Positions 1 through 13,650 of a DNA stretch of 64,000 nucleotides are shown in pieces. Position 1 is the stretch's first letter. Every line of letters starts with the position of its first letter. The position numbers were made by a program, and so were the translations under genes. Source of the DNA: an uncultured Prevotellaceae bacterium. Its GTDB lineage: Bacteria > Bacteroidota > Bacteroidia > Bacteroidales > Bacteroidaceae. Below the pieces are notes generated by a model. That model was not told the DNA's origin and made no database searches. It saw only the letters and a list, made by a program, of their open reading frames with translations. Where the stretch lies: assembly GCA_900318115.1 (NCBI GenBank), contig ONJJ01000002.1, positions 108,011 to 172,010 of the forward strand. Direction: 5' to 3'.

Positions 1-839
1 TGCACAGGGATTCCTCCCAGCTGCTCCTCCAGTGCGTGGAGGATTGTTTCGTAGGGTACGCCCTCGAATTCGGTCTCATACGTGCGGTCGTCTTCGCCTG
101 CAGGTCCTGTCGTAGAGGTCTGTGCGTCCTGATGTGTGGCCTCGTGCAGCGTGGTGCGGGCGCCTGTGCAGCAGGCTGCATCGTGCTGAGGAGCCAGCTG
201 TGTGGGGCTCTGCAGCAGGCTGTCTGCGGCTTCCTGTCCGGGTAGGGGTCGGGAATTCAGTTGCGGGGGCATGAAGAGTGCGGGCTCGTCTAAATAAATA
301 ATGTACGCGCGCGGGACGGCGAAGCTGCATCGTGCGAGGTCCTTGACGCAGGCGTCGAAGCGCTGGCATCCGATGTCCTCGGCCAGTCGCTGTTGGGCCA
401 TCTCCAGGCTCTCGCCCTCCATCATTCGGAATACGAGTCGCAGTCCTTCGCCGCTGGGGCTTACGTGCGCGAGGCAGATTCGTAGCTGCTGCTCTCGTCC
501 GGCCACGTGCTGGAAGTAGTACTCGCGGGGTGCCACGTCGAGGTGGTCGAGGTCGAGGATGCTGAGTCCGCTGGGCACGGCACTGGCGTTGCTGCGATGG
601 CCGTCGGCGAAGGTGGCGTGGAAGCAGAATACGGGCAGCTTGCGCTTGAGTTCGCTCTTGCGTCGCTCGTACTCCTCGGCAGTGATCTCGCCGCGCTGCC
701 AGCTCGCGCGTTCCTTATTAATTGTTGCACACACGTTAGCGGTCAGTTCGTTGTCGAGGATACCGCTGAAGTCCTCGGGTGAGCAGGGGAACATCCCGTT
801 GACCTGCTGCACGCTGGGAGCAAAGCTCCAAGAATACAT
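1..839 (-). CDS. VirE N-terminal / BT4734-like protein (3' end beyond window)
   Basis: The minus frame is open from the ATG at 839 to the left edge, giving at least 279 residues with no stop, so the gene is cut by the window. It begins MYSWSFAPSVQQ. A block with SGLSILDLDHLD, then HVSPSGEGLRLVFRM, then DLARCSFAVPRAYIIYLDEP resembles the BT4734-like/VirE-N domain found at the N-terminus of primase-like proteins of Bacteroidales mobile elements. After about residue 190 it becomes a low-complexity linker rich in A, T, Q and H. In-frame TAA just upstream of 839 fixes the start. The C-terminal partner domain (DUF3987 or VirE helicase in relatives) would lie outside the window. Role unknown; it suggests that integrated-element or accessory DNA lies to the left. 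Confidence 0.7.
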   Translation of the reverse strand, partial: MYSWSFAPSVQQVNGMFPCSPEDFSGILDNELTANVCATINKERASWQRGEITAEEYERRKSELKRKLPVFCFHATFADGHRSNASAVPSGLSILDLDHLDVAPREYYFQHVAGREQQLRICLAHVSPSGEGLRLVFRMMEGESLEMAQQRLAEDIGCQRFDACVKDLARCSFAVPRAYIIYLDEPALFMPPQLNSRPLPGQEAADSLLQSPTQLAPQHDAACCTGARTTLHEATHQDAQTSTTGPAGEDDRTYETEFEGVPYETILHALEEQLGGIPV

Positions 840-1761
840 TTTATCCATGATATTTTTGTTGAAGTTCGGAAGTTCTTAACCCCCCTGACTTGACGATGCA
901 AAGGTACTGTAAAACTCCGAGATGACCAAGGATTCCGAGATGTTTGGAACGGGTTTGGAATGGGTTTGGAAAGTGGGGCTTTTCTTGGACGAGAATTGGA
1001 AAGGTATTGGAAAGGCATTGGAAAGGCGAGGGGAGTGAATGGCTTTCCGGGGGGAGCCATTCTGCAGCGCAGGGGCTGTTCCACGATGCTCTCTCTGAGG
1101 GCGTCGTAGCGCGGTGCTTGTTGCAAGTTGTTGATAAATTGCGTGGTGCGATGCTTTCGTGTGTTACTGCGGTGCGGGGCGGGGGTGGTCAGCGCGGTCG
1201 GCGCGGTCAGTGCTTTTGTGGGCTCTTTGCTTTTGGGGGAGTAGGCGTTTTTTGTGTATAAATAAATATATTATAATTACTTATATGTAATTATAGTTAA
1301 TTATTTAGTAATATTTATCCTTGACTTACTACTTACCTTTCCAATACCTTTCCAATCGCCTCAAGGATGCGCGCGGGGGGCTGACCGCGATGACCGGGCT
1401 GACCACGTTCGGGGGGCGTGTTCCGTCTGCGCGGTGTCTTGAGTCCCCCTGGGGGCATACTATGATGTAGAAAGGGGCTCAAGTCCTAAAAATGCTTCTT
1501 TTTCAGGTCTTATGGCTAAAAAAACTGTCGGTTTTGCACACAGATAAAAAATATTAGTATCTGTGGGTTGAAGACTCTGCTCTACGGGAAAATAGTCCGT
1601 ATGCAGCAGATAGCTATCCTGCAGGGACTGGGCGACGAAGAGTGGTCACACATGATAATAGAATCCCCGGTGAACGTTGACATTCACCAATTCTATCTAT
1701 CGGAAAAAGGACGAAGGGTAGCTTCGCCCAGGCCTTGAGGAGCCTGTGTGCAGTTCTGGGC
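840..1761. other. Long intergenic region with repeats and no convincing gene
   Basis: About 920 bases without a supported gene. It holds two short-word repeat families (TTTGGAA-type and ATTGGAAAGG-type, 943-1030), a copy of the GGTCAGCGCGGTCGG word (about 1186-1212) that also builds the tandem repeat inside the neighbouring gene, an AT-rich stretch (1256-1325), and inverted copies of both words at 1336-1356 and 1381-1405. An open stretch of 45 codons from an ATG near 1600 (starting MQQIAILQGLGDEEW) has no recognisable promoter or relative and may be a gene remnant. Confidence 0.5.
995..1356. repeat. 21-bp perfect inverted repeat, arms about 320 bp apart
   Basis: The arm at 995-1015 (built from ATTGGAAAGG words) recurs as its exact reverse complement at 1336-1356. 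Between the arms lie a GC-rich stretch and an AT-rich stretch with the hairpin TATAATTAC (1272-1280) / GTAATTATA (1287-1295). Meaning unknown; it could be the edge of an integrated element. Confidence 0.6.
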
Positions 1762-3324
1762 CTATGATGCCCCCTGGAGTTCTTCGGCAATAAGCTGGCG
1801 TAACTCCTTCATGACGGCCTTGATGGCAACGTCGCGCGGGCGTTCCTTGCGTTGTTCATATTTGCTGCCCACGCAATTGCTGTCCTTGATGATGTTCTTG
1901 TAGTCGCACGGAACGGGGTAGTCCCCTTCGGGACCGAATCCCCAGCTGTCCATGAGCTTGCAGAAGGTGGTGAGCTCGAAGGGCAGGCCGTGTTCGTTGA
2001 TGAGCACGTTGGCGATGCCCGCCCACTGGTTCTTGCGGAAAACCAGCAGCTTGCCGGTCAGGCCGTAGGCGGTCAGGAGCCTGTGGAGTGCCCGCTTCAG
2101 CGCTTCTGCGCGCTGCTCTGTGGTGAGGGGAGTGAGGGGAGAGGAGTGGTCAGCGCGGTCGGCGCGGTCAGCGGTTTCCTCGGATTTCGCTGCGGAGTGG
2201 TCAGCGCGGTCAGCGCGGTCAGCGGTTTCCTCGGATTTCGCTGCGGAGTGGTCGGCGCGGTCAGCGCGGTCAGCGTTTTCCTCAGATTGCGCTGTGGAGT
2301 GGTCATCGCGGTCAGCGCGGTCAGCGTTTTCCTCGGAGTCGAAGTTGACCACTTGTTCCAGTTCCCTGCGCAGCTGCTGGTCGTCGTCGCGCCCCCATCG
2401 ACGGACGCTGACGCGGCCCTTGAGCACCATGAGGATGATGCCGGAGAAGAGGCCGAAGAGCTGGCGGCGAGGTACGTGCTTGTAGAAGGTCTCGCGGAGG
2501 AAGTCTACGGGGTCGTTGAGGAACGTGTCGTAGAGGTGATAGGGGAACTGCTGGAGGAGTTGCTCGAGCTCGTCGAGGCGGTTGTCGAAGGTGTAGTGCG
2601 CTTCTTCGTAGTGTTGGCGCTTCAGTGTCTGCGGCCATCGGATGAATAGCTGGTGGGCGGTCTGCAGGCGTGTGTCGTGGTTCATGAGTTGCCCCTTCTG
2701 CGTGCGCAAAGCCAAAGCCTGTTTCAGCCATCGCTCGTTCTCCTCGTCGGTGGCGGCTTGGCGCTCGTTCTGCTCCAACAGTTGCAGGATATGCTGTCGT
2801 GTCCGGTTCATTTCCCGGCTGGTGTCTGATGGGTTGTCGGTGAGAAACTCAATCATGAGCGCGCTCACGCTGTTCCAGTCGGTGGGCTTTGCCTCCAGGA
2901 GTTCTATGAGGTCGTCGGCTCGCTCGCTGATGCTGATCAGTGCAGGCGGCAGAAGCCAGAGGTCAGGCCACTTCCATTGGTCATAGGGCAGCTGGGCATA
3001 AGGGTCGAAGTCTGTGTCGATAGCTTCGCACTGCACCTCCGCGCGGAGTTGCGGCGGGTCGGTGGAGATATTTATCACGCGTGCCGTCAGTCGCTTGCGG
3101 CCAGTGGCGTGCAGTGCTTGGTGCACGATGTCGAGGTCCGTGGCAGCCACGTAGCCCACGGTGGTCTCGCGGTCTTTCACTTTCAAGGCAAAGGGGTCAG
3201 AGGGATTCATTTCATCGCGCAGCAGCGTCAGGCGCTTGCCGATGCTGTCCTCGATGTAGTCTTTGTAGTAGGATTCCACGCCGCAGTGCGTGAGTCCGAC
3301 TATGTCAATCCAGAATGTTTTCAT
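1762..3324 (-). CDS. HIRAN-like domain protein with internal tandem repeats
   Basis: A 520-residue protein. The first 75 residues (GVESYYKDYI, GKRLTLLRDEMNPSDPFALKV, TTVGYVAATDLDIV) resemble a HIRAN domain, a small fold seen in DNA-repair and helicase-associated proteins; this match is moderate. The middle is predicted helical and charged. Residues about 330-400 consist of four near-identical 17-residue units of the form SEExADRADRADHSAAK, encoded by 51-bp DNA repeats at about 2140-2340. The C-terminal 100 residues (GLTGKLLVFRKNQWAGIANVL) look folded again. A promoter-like TACTTTTG lies at 3330-3337 (minus strand), so close to the ATG at 3324 that the mRNA may be almost leaderless. Function unknown. 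Confidence 0.6.
   Translation of the reverse strand: MKTFWIDIVGLTHCGVESYYKDYIEDSIGKRLTLLRDEMNPSDPFALKVKDRETTVGYVAATDLDIVHQALHATGRKRLTARVINISTDPPQLRAEVQCEAIDTDFDPYAQLPYDQWKWPDLWLLPPALISISERADDLIELLEAKPTDWNSVSALMIEFLTDNPSDTSREMNRTRQHILQLLEQNERQAATDEENERWLKQALALRTQKGQLMNHDTRLQTAHQLFIRWPQTLKRQHYEEAHYTFDNRLDELEQLLQQFPYHLYDTFLNDPVDFLRETFYKHVPRRQLFGLFSGIILMVLKGRVSVRRWGRDDDQQLRRELEQVVNFDSEENADRADRDDHSTAQSEENADRADRADHSAAKSEETADRADRADHSAAKSEETADRADRADHSSPLTPLTTEQRAEALKRALHRLLTAYGLTGKLLVFRKNQWAGIANVLINEHGLPFELTTFCKLMDSWGFGPEGDYPVPCDYKNIIKDSNCVGSKYEQRKERPRDVAIKAVMKELRQLIAEELQGAS
2140..2340. repeat. Intragenic 51-bp tandem repeat (4 units)
   Basis: Four copies of a 51-bp unit containing GTGGTCAGCGCGGTCAGCG and TTTCCTCGGATT. 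Because 51 is a multiple of three, copy number can change without a frameshift. The same core word stands outside the gene at about 1186-1212. Confidence 0.85.
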
Positions 3325-3395
3325 GGGTGCAAAAGTACAAAGAAATCGCGAAAGTTGTTCACGAATTCAAAAATATTGGTTATTTCTCCTCCGTG

Positions 3396-7973
<4,578 letters not shown>

Positions 7974-8000
7974 TTATTCGTGGGTTGTTTGTTTCGGCTG

Positions 8001-8031
8001 CAAAGTTAGCAACACTTTTCCACAATGCCAA
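8001..8031 (-). promoter_or_regulatory. Promoter of the GH2 gene
   Basis: Minus strand: TTGG (8028-8031), then TAACTTTG (8001-8008), a Bacteroidetes -33/-7 pair with about 20 bases between. Transcription would start near 7994, leaving a leader of about 48 bases. Confidence 0.6.
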
Positions 8032-8177
8032 TTTTTGTAGGCGGAAATGTCGGGAAATGCTGCTTTTTGACATTTTTGGCACGCAAACAAACGTCTCAAG
8101 GGGCTAAAAAGAGACGTAATGAGACAAAAATGGAAGAAAAAGTAACGCGCGTTGGCAGGTGTTCGCGCGAAAGTAAG

Positions 8178-8185
8178 TATCTTTG
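8178..8185 (+). promoter_or_regulatory. -7 element of the GH5-GH43 gene
   Basis: TATCTTTG at 8178-8185 matches the Bacteroidetes -7 consensus. A TTG at 8152-8154 is 23 bases upstream, slightly longer than usual. The ATG is at 8241. Confidence 0.5.
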
Positions 8186-8240
8186 CAGCGCAAAACGACC
8201 TCCTGACGATTCAGAAAACGACAACTAAATATCGAATAAA

Positions 8241-11200
8241 ATGAAAACAGTAATGACGCGAAGAATGTTCATGGGGCTGCTGTTCGTGCTGACGGCAACC
8301 TTGACCCTGGCGCAGGGTGTGAAACCTCTGCCCTCAATTCATGTCGAAGGAAAGTGGCTGGTGGACAGCCACGGCAACCACGTGGTGCTCCACGGAGTGA
8401 TGGACACACCCAGTGCATGGTTCAACAATGGCCGTTGGGGATGGAGCTACGACGACGCCGGGCGCAAGCGCTGCCTGGACTACTTCGAGAAATTGTTCAC
8501 CGCCTTCGAGAAGGCCCACTGCACCGTCTTCCGCCTCCACCTGGAACCCGCCTGGACCAACGACGGCAGCATCACCGCCGCAGGATTCACGAAGAACGCC
8601 GAGGGCAAGACCATCGACCCCTTAGGACATGAGGTCGGCGGCGAGGCCGACATCTCGCACTTCAGCGAGGCACGCCTGAAGACCTACCTGAAAACCCTCT
8701 ACTTCCCCCTGATGCAGAAAGCCATGGCCCACGGCCTCTACGTCGTGGTGCGCCCGCCCGGAGTGTGCCCCGGCGAAATACGCGTCGGCGACTACTACCA
8801 GAAGTACCTGACCACCGTCTGGGACCTCTTCACCCAGAACGACTCCATCCGGCGCTACCCGGGACAGATCAGCATTGAGTTGGCCAACGAACCCGTCAGC
8901 GTGAAAAACGCTCAGGGGCAGAGCGACGCGAAAGCCCTGCGGGACTTCTTCCAGCCCGTGGTCAACAAGATTCGCGAGAACGGCTTCACGGGTGTCATCT
9001 GGGTGCCCGGTGCCGGCTGGCAGGCTTCCTACGCCGACTACGGCTCGTTCCCCATCGAGGACGTGAACTTCGGATATGCCGTGCACGACTACAACGGATG
9101 GTACGGCTGCGACGACAAGAACCTCACGGCCGCTGACGTCAAGTCCGCCACGCAGCGCAAGATCAACCAGTTCCACAACCAGGTGCCTGTCGTGGACACA
9201 AACCCCGTGATCATCACCGAGATCGACTGGAGCCCCTTCAAGCCCGGATCTGGACACTACAACGAACACAATGAGTGGGTGGAGTCCAACTACGGAACGT
9301 GGGCCACGGGACGAACGTCCGTTTGGGGTACCATTACCAAGAACGTCTATGACCACTACGGCAACATCTCCATGACCCTCTCCGGCAGCCACTGCCTCAT
9401 TGACGTGGACACCCTGCTGCAGAAGAACAAGGTGGTGCCCGCCTTCGACGGACTGGAGGAAGCCAGCGGAAAAGCCTGCATGGACTGGTACGCCGAATAC
9501 TACAAAGTCAACTACCCGCACGCCGACTTTGCCAGTGTGCCCGTCAGTGATATGGGGGCCAAATACCAGAACCCCGTCGTGCGCGCCGACTTCCCCGACC
9601 CCGATGTGATCCGGGTGGGCGACACCTATTATATGGTCAGCACCACCATGCACCACTTCCCCGGAGCCACCATCCTGAAATCCAAGGATATGGTCAACTG
9701 GGAGTACTGCGCGCAGCCGCTGATCCAGCTGGCCGACACGGACCGCTACAACCTGCTCAACGGTAAAAACGCATACGCGGCAGGTATGTGGGCATGCTCC
9801 ATGAAGTACCACGACGGCAAGTTCTACCTCCTCATCAACGGTAACGACACCGGCGGCTGGCTGCTGACGTCCTCCAACCCCGAGGGCACGTGGCAGAAGA
9901 AGAAACTCTCCCGCATCTACTATGACCCCGGTATGCTCTTCGATGGCGACAAGGTCTATATCGCCTGCGGAATAGGAAATATCTATATGTGCGAGCTCGA
10001 CAAGAACTTCAACTTCATCCGCGAGCAGAAGGTCATCTCCGACAAGTCCGGACTCGAAGGATGCCACCTCTATAAGCACGGCGACTACTATTATATCTAC
10101 GCCACCTACGGCGGATGGCCCAGCGGACAGGCGGCCTTCCGTTCGAAGGACATCTTCGGCCCCTACGAGGAGAAAATGCTGGTGGAGAAGACCATCAACG
10201 GAGCCCCGAACACCATCCATCAGGGCGCACTCATAGAGGACACCTCCGGCAAGTGGTGGACCATCATGCAGCAGGACCTCGGCTGCCTGGGGCGCTTCCC
10301 CAACCTGCAACCCGTCAAGTGGACGGACGACTGGCCCATCGTGGGCAACAACGGCATCCCTTATGACTCCTACAACAAGCCCAAGGGCGAGGGCGATGTC
10401 TCCGTCAAGCGTCTGCCCACGACCGACAACTTCCGCGAGTACCCGCTCGGGCAGCAGTGGGAGTGGAACCACAATCCCGACAACGCCGCCTGGAGTCTCT
10501 TCGAGCGCCCCGGATGGCTGCGCATCAAGACCACAAACGTCGTCGATCGCCTCACCCAAGCTCGCAACATGCTGACGCAGCGCATCTTCATGAAGAAGGA
10601 CAAGGCCACCACGGGCAGCGTGCGGCTGGACGTACGGCGCCTGCAGGAAGGCGACCGCGCCGGCATCTGCGTCCTGCAGGACCCCTACGCCATGATCGGC
10701 GTGGAGGTCAAGGGCGGCAAGCACCTGCTCTTCTGGCGTCAGGACACCCTGCGCGTGCACTCGGACTTCACGCCGAAGGAGACCACGCGCAACCTCGAGA
10801 TTGACAGCATCGTCTATCTGCGCGCCAGCGTAGATTACAGCACCAGCAATGCCCGTTTCTACTTCTCGCTCGACGGCAAGCGATGGACATCGCTGGGCAA
10901 CGAGACCCGTCTGGGCTTCAGCCTGACGGTCTTCGTCGGAGCCCGCTTCGGCCTCTACTGCTTCTCGACCAAGGCTGCCGGCGGCGTGGCTGACTTCGAC
11001 TGGTTCACCACCGAGGACGACTTCGACGAGGCGTCCGTCTATCCGGAATTTAAGTCCACCCTCGACGAGAAGATGTTCACCGTCAAGAATATCGTGCCGG
11101 CCAAGCGCATCCTCGAAGCCATGGTCGGTGGATGGTGCTCGCCCGGTATCACGGCCAACTTCCTCGACCGCCACAAAGAGAACGTCACCACCCAGACCAG

Positions 11201-11567
11201 CTTCGAACCCGAAGTGCCGGGAATCGTCGAATTCCGGGGAGGACAGATGGTTGGCGTAGGCCAGGGTCAGACACGCGTGGCCTGCTCCTACACCGACCCC
11301 TTCGGCAACCGTGTTGACACCGCCTTCACGGCCAAGTCCAGCTACTTCCCCTTCGACGAGATGTTCATCACCACCGACATCGCCGGTAAGAACACCTTCA
11401 CGCCCAGCGCCCGCTATAGTATCTTCAAGTTCAGCGAGGACGGACAGATGGGTTGGGTTTACCCCAACGGCGTGGACCTCAGTGGCTTCCACTACCTGGT
11501 CATCAAGCTCTATAAGAAGCAGACGGCTGCGGCCCCCATCGAGATCTACACCACTGCCAAGATCTAA
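8241..11567 (+). CDS. Secreted GH5-GH43 bifunctional glycosidase, frameshifted at its 3' end
   Basis: A 1108-residue fusion. After a signal peptide (about 1-25) comes a GH5-type barrel: acid/base E217 in IELANEPV, nucleophile E327 in VIITEIDW. From about 440 comes a GH43 five-bladed propeller: base D455 in ADFPDPDVI, D562 in YYDPGM and acid E606 in GLEGCHLYK. Then follows a concanavalin-like beta-xylosidase C-terminal domain (about 720-930), an Ig-like region and the start of a beta-sandwich carbohydrate-binding domain (GVDLSGFHYLVIKLYKK). The frame stops at 11565-11567 inside that last domain; its rest continues in the next forward frame (see next entry). GH5 with GH43 suggests attack on a backbone and its side chains, as in arabinoxylan or xyloglucan; the substrate is inference. 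First of three co-directional genes. Confidence 0.88.
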   Translation: MKTVMTRRMFMGLLFVLTATLTLAQGVKPLPSIHVEGKWLVDSHGNHVVLHGVMDTPSAWFNNGRWGWSYDDAGRKRCLDYFEKLFTAFEKAHCTVFRLHLEPAWTNDGSITAAGFTKNAEGKTIDPLGHEVGGEADISHFSEARLKTYLKTLYFPLMQKAMAHGLYVVVRPPGVCPGEIRVGDYYQKYLTTVWDLFTQNDSIRRYPGQISIELANEPVSVKNAQGQSDAKALRDFFQPVVNKIRENGFTGVIWVPGAGWQASYADYGSFPIEDVNFGYAVHDYNGWYGCDDKNLTAADVKSATQRKINQFHNQVPVVDTNPVIITEIDWSPFKPGSGHYNEHNEWVESNYGTWATGRTSVWGTITKNVYDHYGNISMTLSGSHCLIDVDTLLQKNKVVPAFDGLEEASGKACMDWYAEYYKVNYPHADFASVPVSDMGAKYQNPVVRADFPDPDVIRVGDTYYMVSTTMHHFPGATILKSKDMVNWEYCAQPLIQLADTDRYNLLNGKNAYAAGMWACSMKYHDGKFYLLINGNDTGGWLLTSSNPEGTWQKKKLSRIYYDPGMLFDGDKVYIACGIGNIYMCELDKNFNFIREQKVISDKSGLEGCHLYKHGDYYYIYATYGGWPSGQAAFRSKDIFGPYEEKMLVEKTINGAPNTIHQGALIEDTSGKWWTIMQQDLGCLGRFPNLQPVKWTDDWPIVGNNGIPYDSYNKPKGEGDVSVKRLPTTDNFREYPLGQQWEWNHNPDNAAWSLFERPGWLRIKTTNVVDRLTQARNMLTQRIFMKKDKATTGSVRLDVRRLQEGDRAGICVLQDPYAMIGVEVKGGKHLLFWRQDTLRVHSDFTPKETTRNLEIDSIVYLRASVDYSTSNARFYFSLDGKRWTSLGNETRLGFSLTVFVGARFGLYCFSTKAAGGVADFDWFTTEDDFDEASVYPEFKSTLDEKMFTVKNIVPAKRILEAMVGGWCSPGITANFLDRHKENVTTQTSFEPEVPGIVEFRGGQMVGVGQGQTRVACSYTDPFGNRVDTAFTAKSSYFPFDEMFITTDIAGKNTFTPSARYSIFKFSEDGQMGWVYPNGVDLSGFHYLVIKLYKKQTAAAPIEIYTTAKI

Positions 11568-11862
11568 CTCCAAGTCCAAGCGCGGCAAACCGCTGGAGAA
11601 GGATAAAGTGCAGATCATCAGCTTCACCGGCAGTGTAGCCAACAAACCACTGTACATCAGTGAGATGTTCCTGAGTAACGACAGCCAATACGCACCCACG
11701 GGAGTGGCAGACTTCACCGGCGACGAGCCCTTGGGTAAGACTAATGTCTATTCCCTCTCCGGACAACTTGTCAGACGGAACGTAGAACGGCGACAGGCGC
11801 TGGAAGGACTGCCCGCTGGAGTGTACCTCGTGGGAGGACGAAAAATTCTTAAGACCCGATAA
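11568..11862 (+). pseudogene. Out-of-frame C-terminal remainder of the GH5-GH43 protein
   Basis: In the +1 frame relative to the upstream gene, an open stretch runs from the stop codon to 11862. It encodes the missing part of the carbohydrate-binding domain (KVQIISFTGSVANKPLYIS, EMFLSNDSQYAP) and a C-terminal tail VYSLSGQLVRR...GVYLVGGRKILK like those of the neighbouring glycosidases. One extra T at about 11564-11566 (ATC TAA C instead of ATC AAC) explains the break. It may be a real truncation, a sequencing or assembly error, or, less likely, a recoding site. Confidence 0.8.
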
Positions 11863-11865
11863 ACG

Positions 11866-13650
11866 ATGAATCAAAGATACCTCGTGGCAGCGCTCGTCGC
11901 CGCCACTGTAGCCCTCCGGCCATTCCCCCTCCTGGCGCAGGATCAGGAGGAGGAAACCGAGGGACCCACTATGGGGTGGTCCTCCTGGAACACCTATGGA
12001 GTGAATATCAACGAGAACCTCATCCGCCAGCAGGCCGCCGCCATGGTTTCCAAGGGACTGCGTGCCTGCGGTTACCTCTATATCAATATTGATGACGGAT
12101 ATTTCGGAGGGCGCGACCCCGAAACGGGACACCTGCTGATCCATCCCACCCGCTTCCCCAACGGGCTGAAGGGGGTGGTGGACTACATCCACGCCAGGAA
12201 GCTGAAGGCTGGTATCTACTCCGACGCCGGGCGCAACACCTGCGGAAGTATGTTCAGCGGCGACCCCATCGGCAAGGGGGTGGGGCTCTACCAGCACGAC
12301 CAGATGGACGCCGACTTCTTCTTCAAGGAGCTCGGATTCGACTTCATCAAGGTGGATTTCTGCGGTGGCTCTTATTACCACAACGAAGATCACCTCGTGC
12401 TCGACGAACGCGAGCGCTACACCGCCATCGCAAAAGCCATACGCAACACTGGACGCACCGACGTGCGGATGAACGCCTGTCGGTGGGCTTACCCAGGAAC
12501 GTGGATCAACGACGTCGCCTTCTCCTGGCGCACCACGGGCGACATCAACTGCAGCTGGGAGAGTGTCCGCGGGATTATCAAGGAGAACCTCTACCTCAGT
12601 GCCTACTGCTACGATGGACACTATAATGATATGGACATGTTGGAGGTCGGACGCTCGCTGAGTCAGGAAGAGGACAAGACGCACTTCGGTATGTGGTGCA
12701 TCATGACCTCGCCGCTGCTCATCGGGTGCGATATGAGCAACATCAGGGAAGCCTCGCTCACCTTGCTGAAGAACAAGGAACTCATTGCACTCAACCAGGA
12801 TCCCCTGCACCTGCAGGCCTACGTCTGTCAGCGCACCGACGACTGCTACGTCCTGGTCAAGGATATCGAACAGCGTTGGGGACAGAAACGCGCCTTTGCC
12901 GTCTATAACCCCTCCGACCAGCAACAGAACGTGAAGGTGGATCTCACAGCCATGGAGCTGGGGGGCACCGTCGCGCTGCACGACTGCTTCAAGAAACGCA
13001 ACGTGGGCAGTGCCGAGGGCACCTATGAGGTCACCGTGCCAGCCCACGGAACTGCCATCTTCACCGCCACCGCCGAACAGCGTCTGCCCCGCACGCTCTA
13101 CGAAGCCGAGACGGCTTTCGTGGGCAACTATCAGGAACTGCAGAACAACCAGGTCTTCCCCAGCGGCACCTACGACGATGGCGCCACCAACTGTTCGGGA
13201 GGATGCAAGGTCAACTGGCTCGGACGCTCGGCTGACAACGACCTGCAGTGGCGGGATGTCTATTGCCCCCTGGCAGGGAAGTACCGACTCACCTTCGCCT
13301 ACGTCTCGGGCGAGAGTCGCAGTATGCAGCTCTACGTCAACGGAGAGCGCCTGCAGAATCTGACGTCGATGAACTCCGGAGGATGGAACAAGGTTGCCAC
13401 CAGGAACGTCACCATGCAGCTGAAGGAGGGCGTGAACGTCGTCCGGCTCTGCAATCCTTCTGCCTGGATGCCAGACCTCGACTACATGAAGGTCGAACTC
13501 GTGGAACCCGATGCCGTGGAGGACATCACTGCCGACAGTCCCTCCGCTGCCCGACGTGAGGCCTATGACATCTCTGGCCGGCGCATAGGCAATGCCGGCG
13601 CAACGGGCATCATGGTCGTCGGTGGTAAGAAAGTGAAAGTAGCACAATGA
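11866..13650 (+). CDS. Secreted GH27 alpha-galactosidase with CBM35/CBM6-like module
   Basis: A 594-residue protein with a signal peptide (about 1-24, ending LLAQ). MGWSSWNTYG and YINIDDGYF are hallmarks of GH27/melibiase. The nucleophile should be D164 in FIKVDFCGG and the acid/base D226 in WRTTGDINCSW. It removes alpha-linked galactose from oligo- or polysaccharides such as galactomannan. From about residue 410 a beta-sandwich module (LYEAETAFVGN, ADNDLQWRDVYCP, GVNVVRLCN) resembles CBM35/CBM6. The end, AYDISGRRIGNAG...GGKKVKV, is the short tail motif shared with the adjacent glycosidases. It starts 3 bases after the frameshifted tail of the GH5-GH43 gene, and its stop overlaps the next start (ATGA), so operon and translational coupling are likely. 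Confidence 0.92.
   Translation: MNQRYLVAALVAATVALRPFPLLAQDQEEETEGPTMGWSSWNTYGVNINENLIRQQAAAMVSKGLRACGYLYINIDDGYFGGRDPETGHLLIHPTRFPNGLKGVVDYIHARKLKAGIYSDAGRNTCGSMFSGDPIGKGVGLYQHDQMDADFFFKELGFDFIKVDFCGGSYYHNEDHLVLDERERYTAIAKAIRNTGRTDVRMNACRWAYPGTWINDVAFSWRTTGDINCSWESVRGIIKENLYLSAYCYDGHYNDMDMLEVGRSLSQEEDKTHFGMWCIMTSPLLIGCDMSNIREASLTLLKNKELIALNQDPLHLQAYVCQRTDDCYVLVKDIEQRWGQKRAFAVYNPSDQQQNVKVDLTAMELGGTVALHDCFKKRNVGSAEGTYEVTVPAHGTAIFTATAEQRLPRTLYEAETAFVGNYQELQNNQVFPSGTYDDGATNCSGGCKVNWLGRSADNDLQWRDVYCPLAGKYRLTFAYVSGESRSMQLYVNGERLQNLTSMNSGGWNKVATRNVTMQLKEGVNVVRLCNPSAWMPDLDYMKVELVEPDAVEDITADSPSAARREAYDISGRRIGNAGATGIMVVGGKKVKVAQ

Noticed and set aside
1600-1737. 45-codon ORF starting MQQIAILQGLG
   Set aside because: Protein-like composition but no promoter, no relative recognised and closed frame upstream; possible remnant only.
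8025-8228. 67-codon ORF in the divergent promoter region
   Set aside because: Overlaps both promoters and has no recognisable content.
8622-11717. Minus-strand ORF of 1031 codons
   Set aside because: Exact antisense shadow of the GH5-GH43 gene in GC-rich sequence; its translation is V/G/D-rich without motifs.
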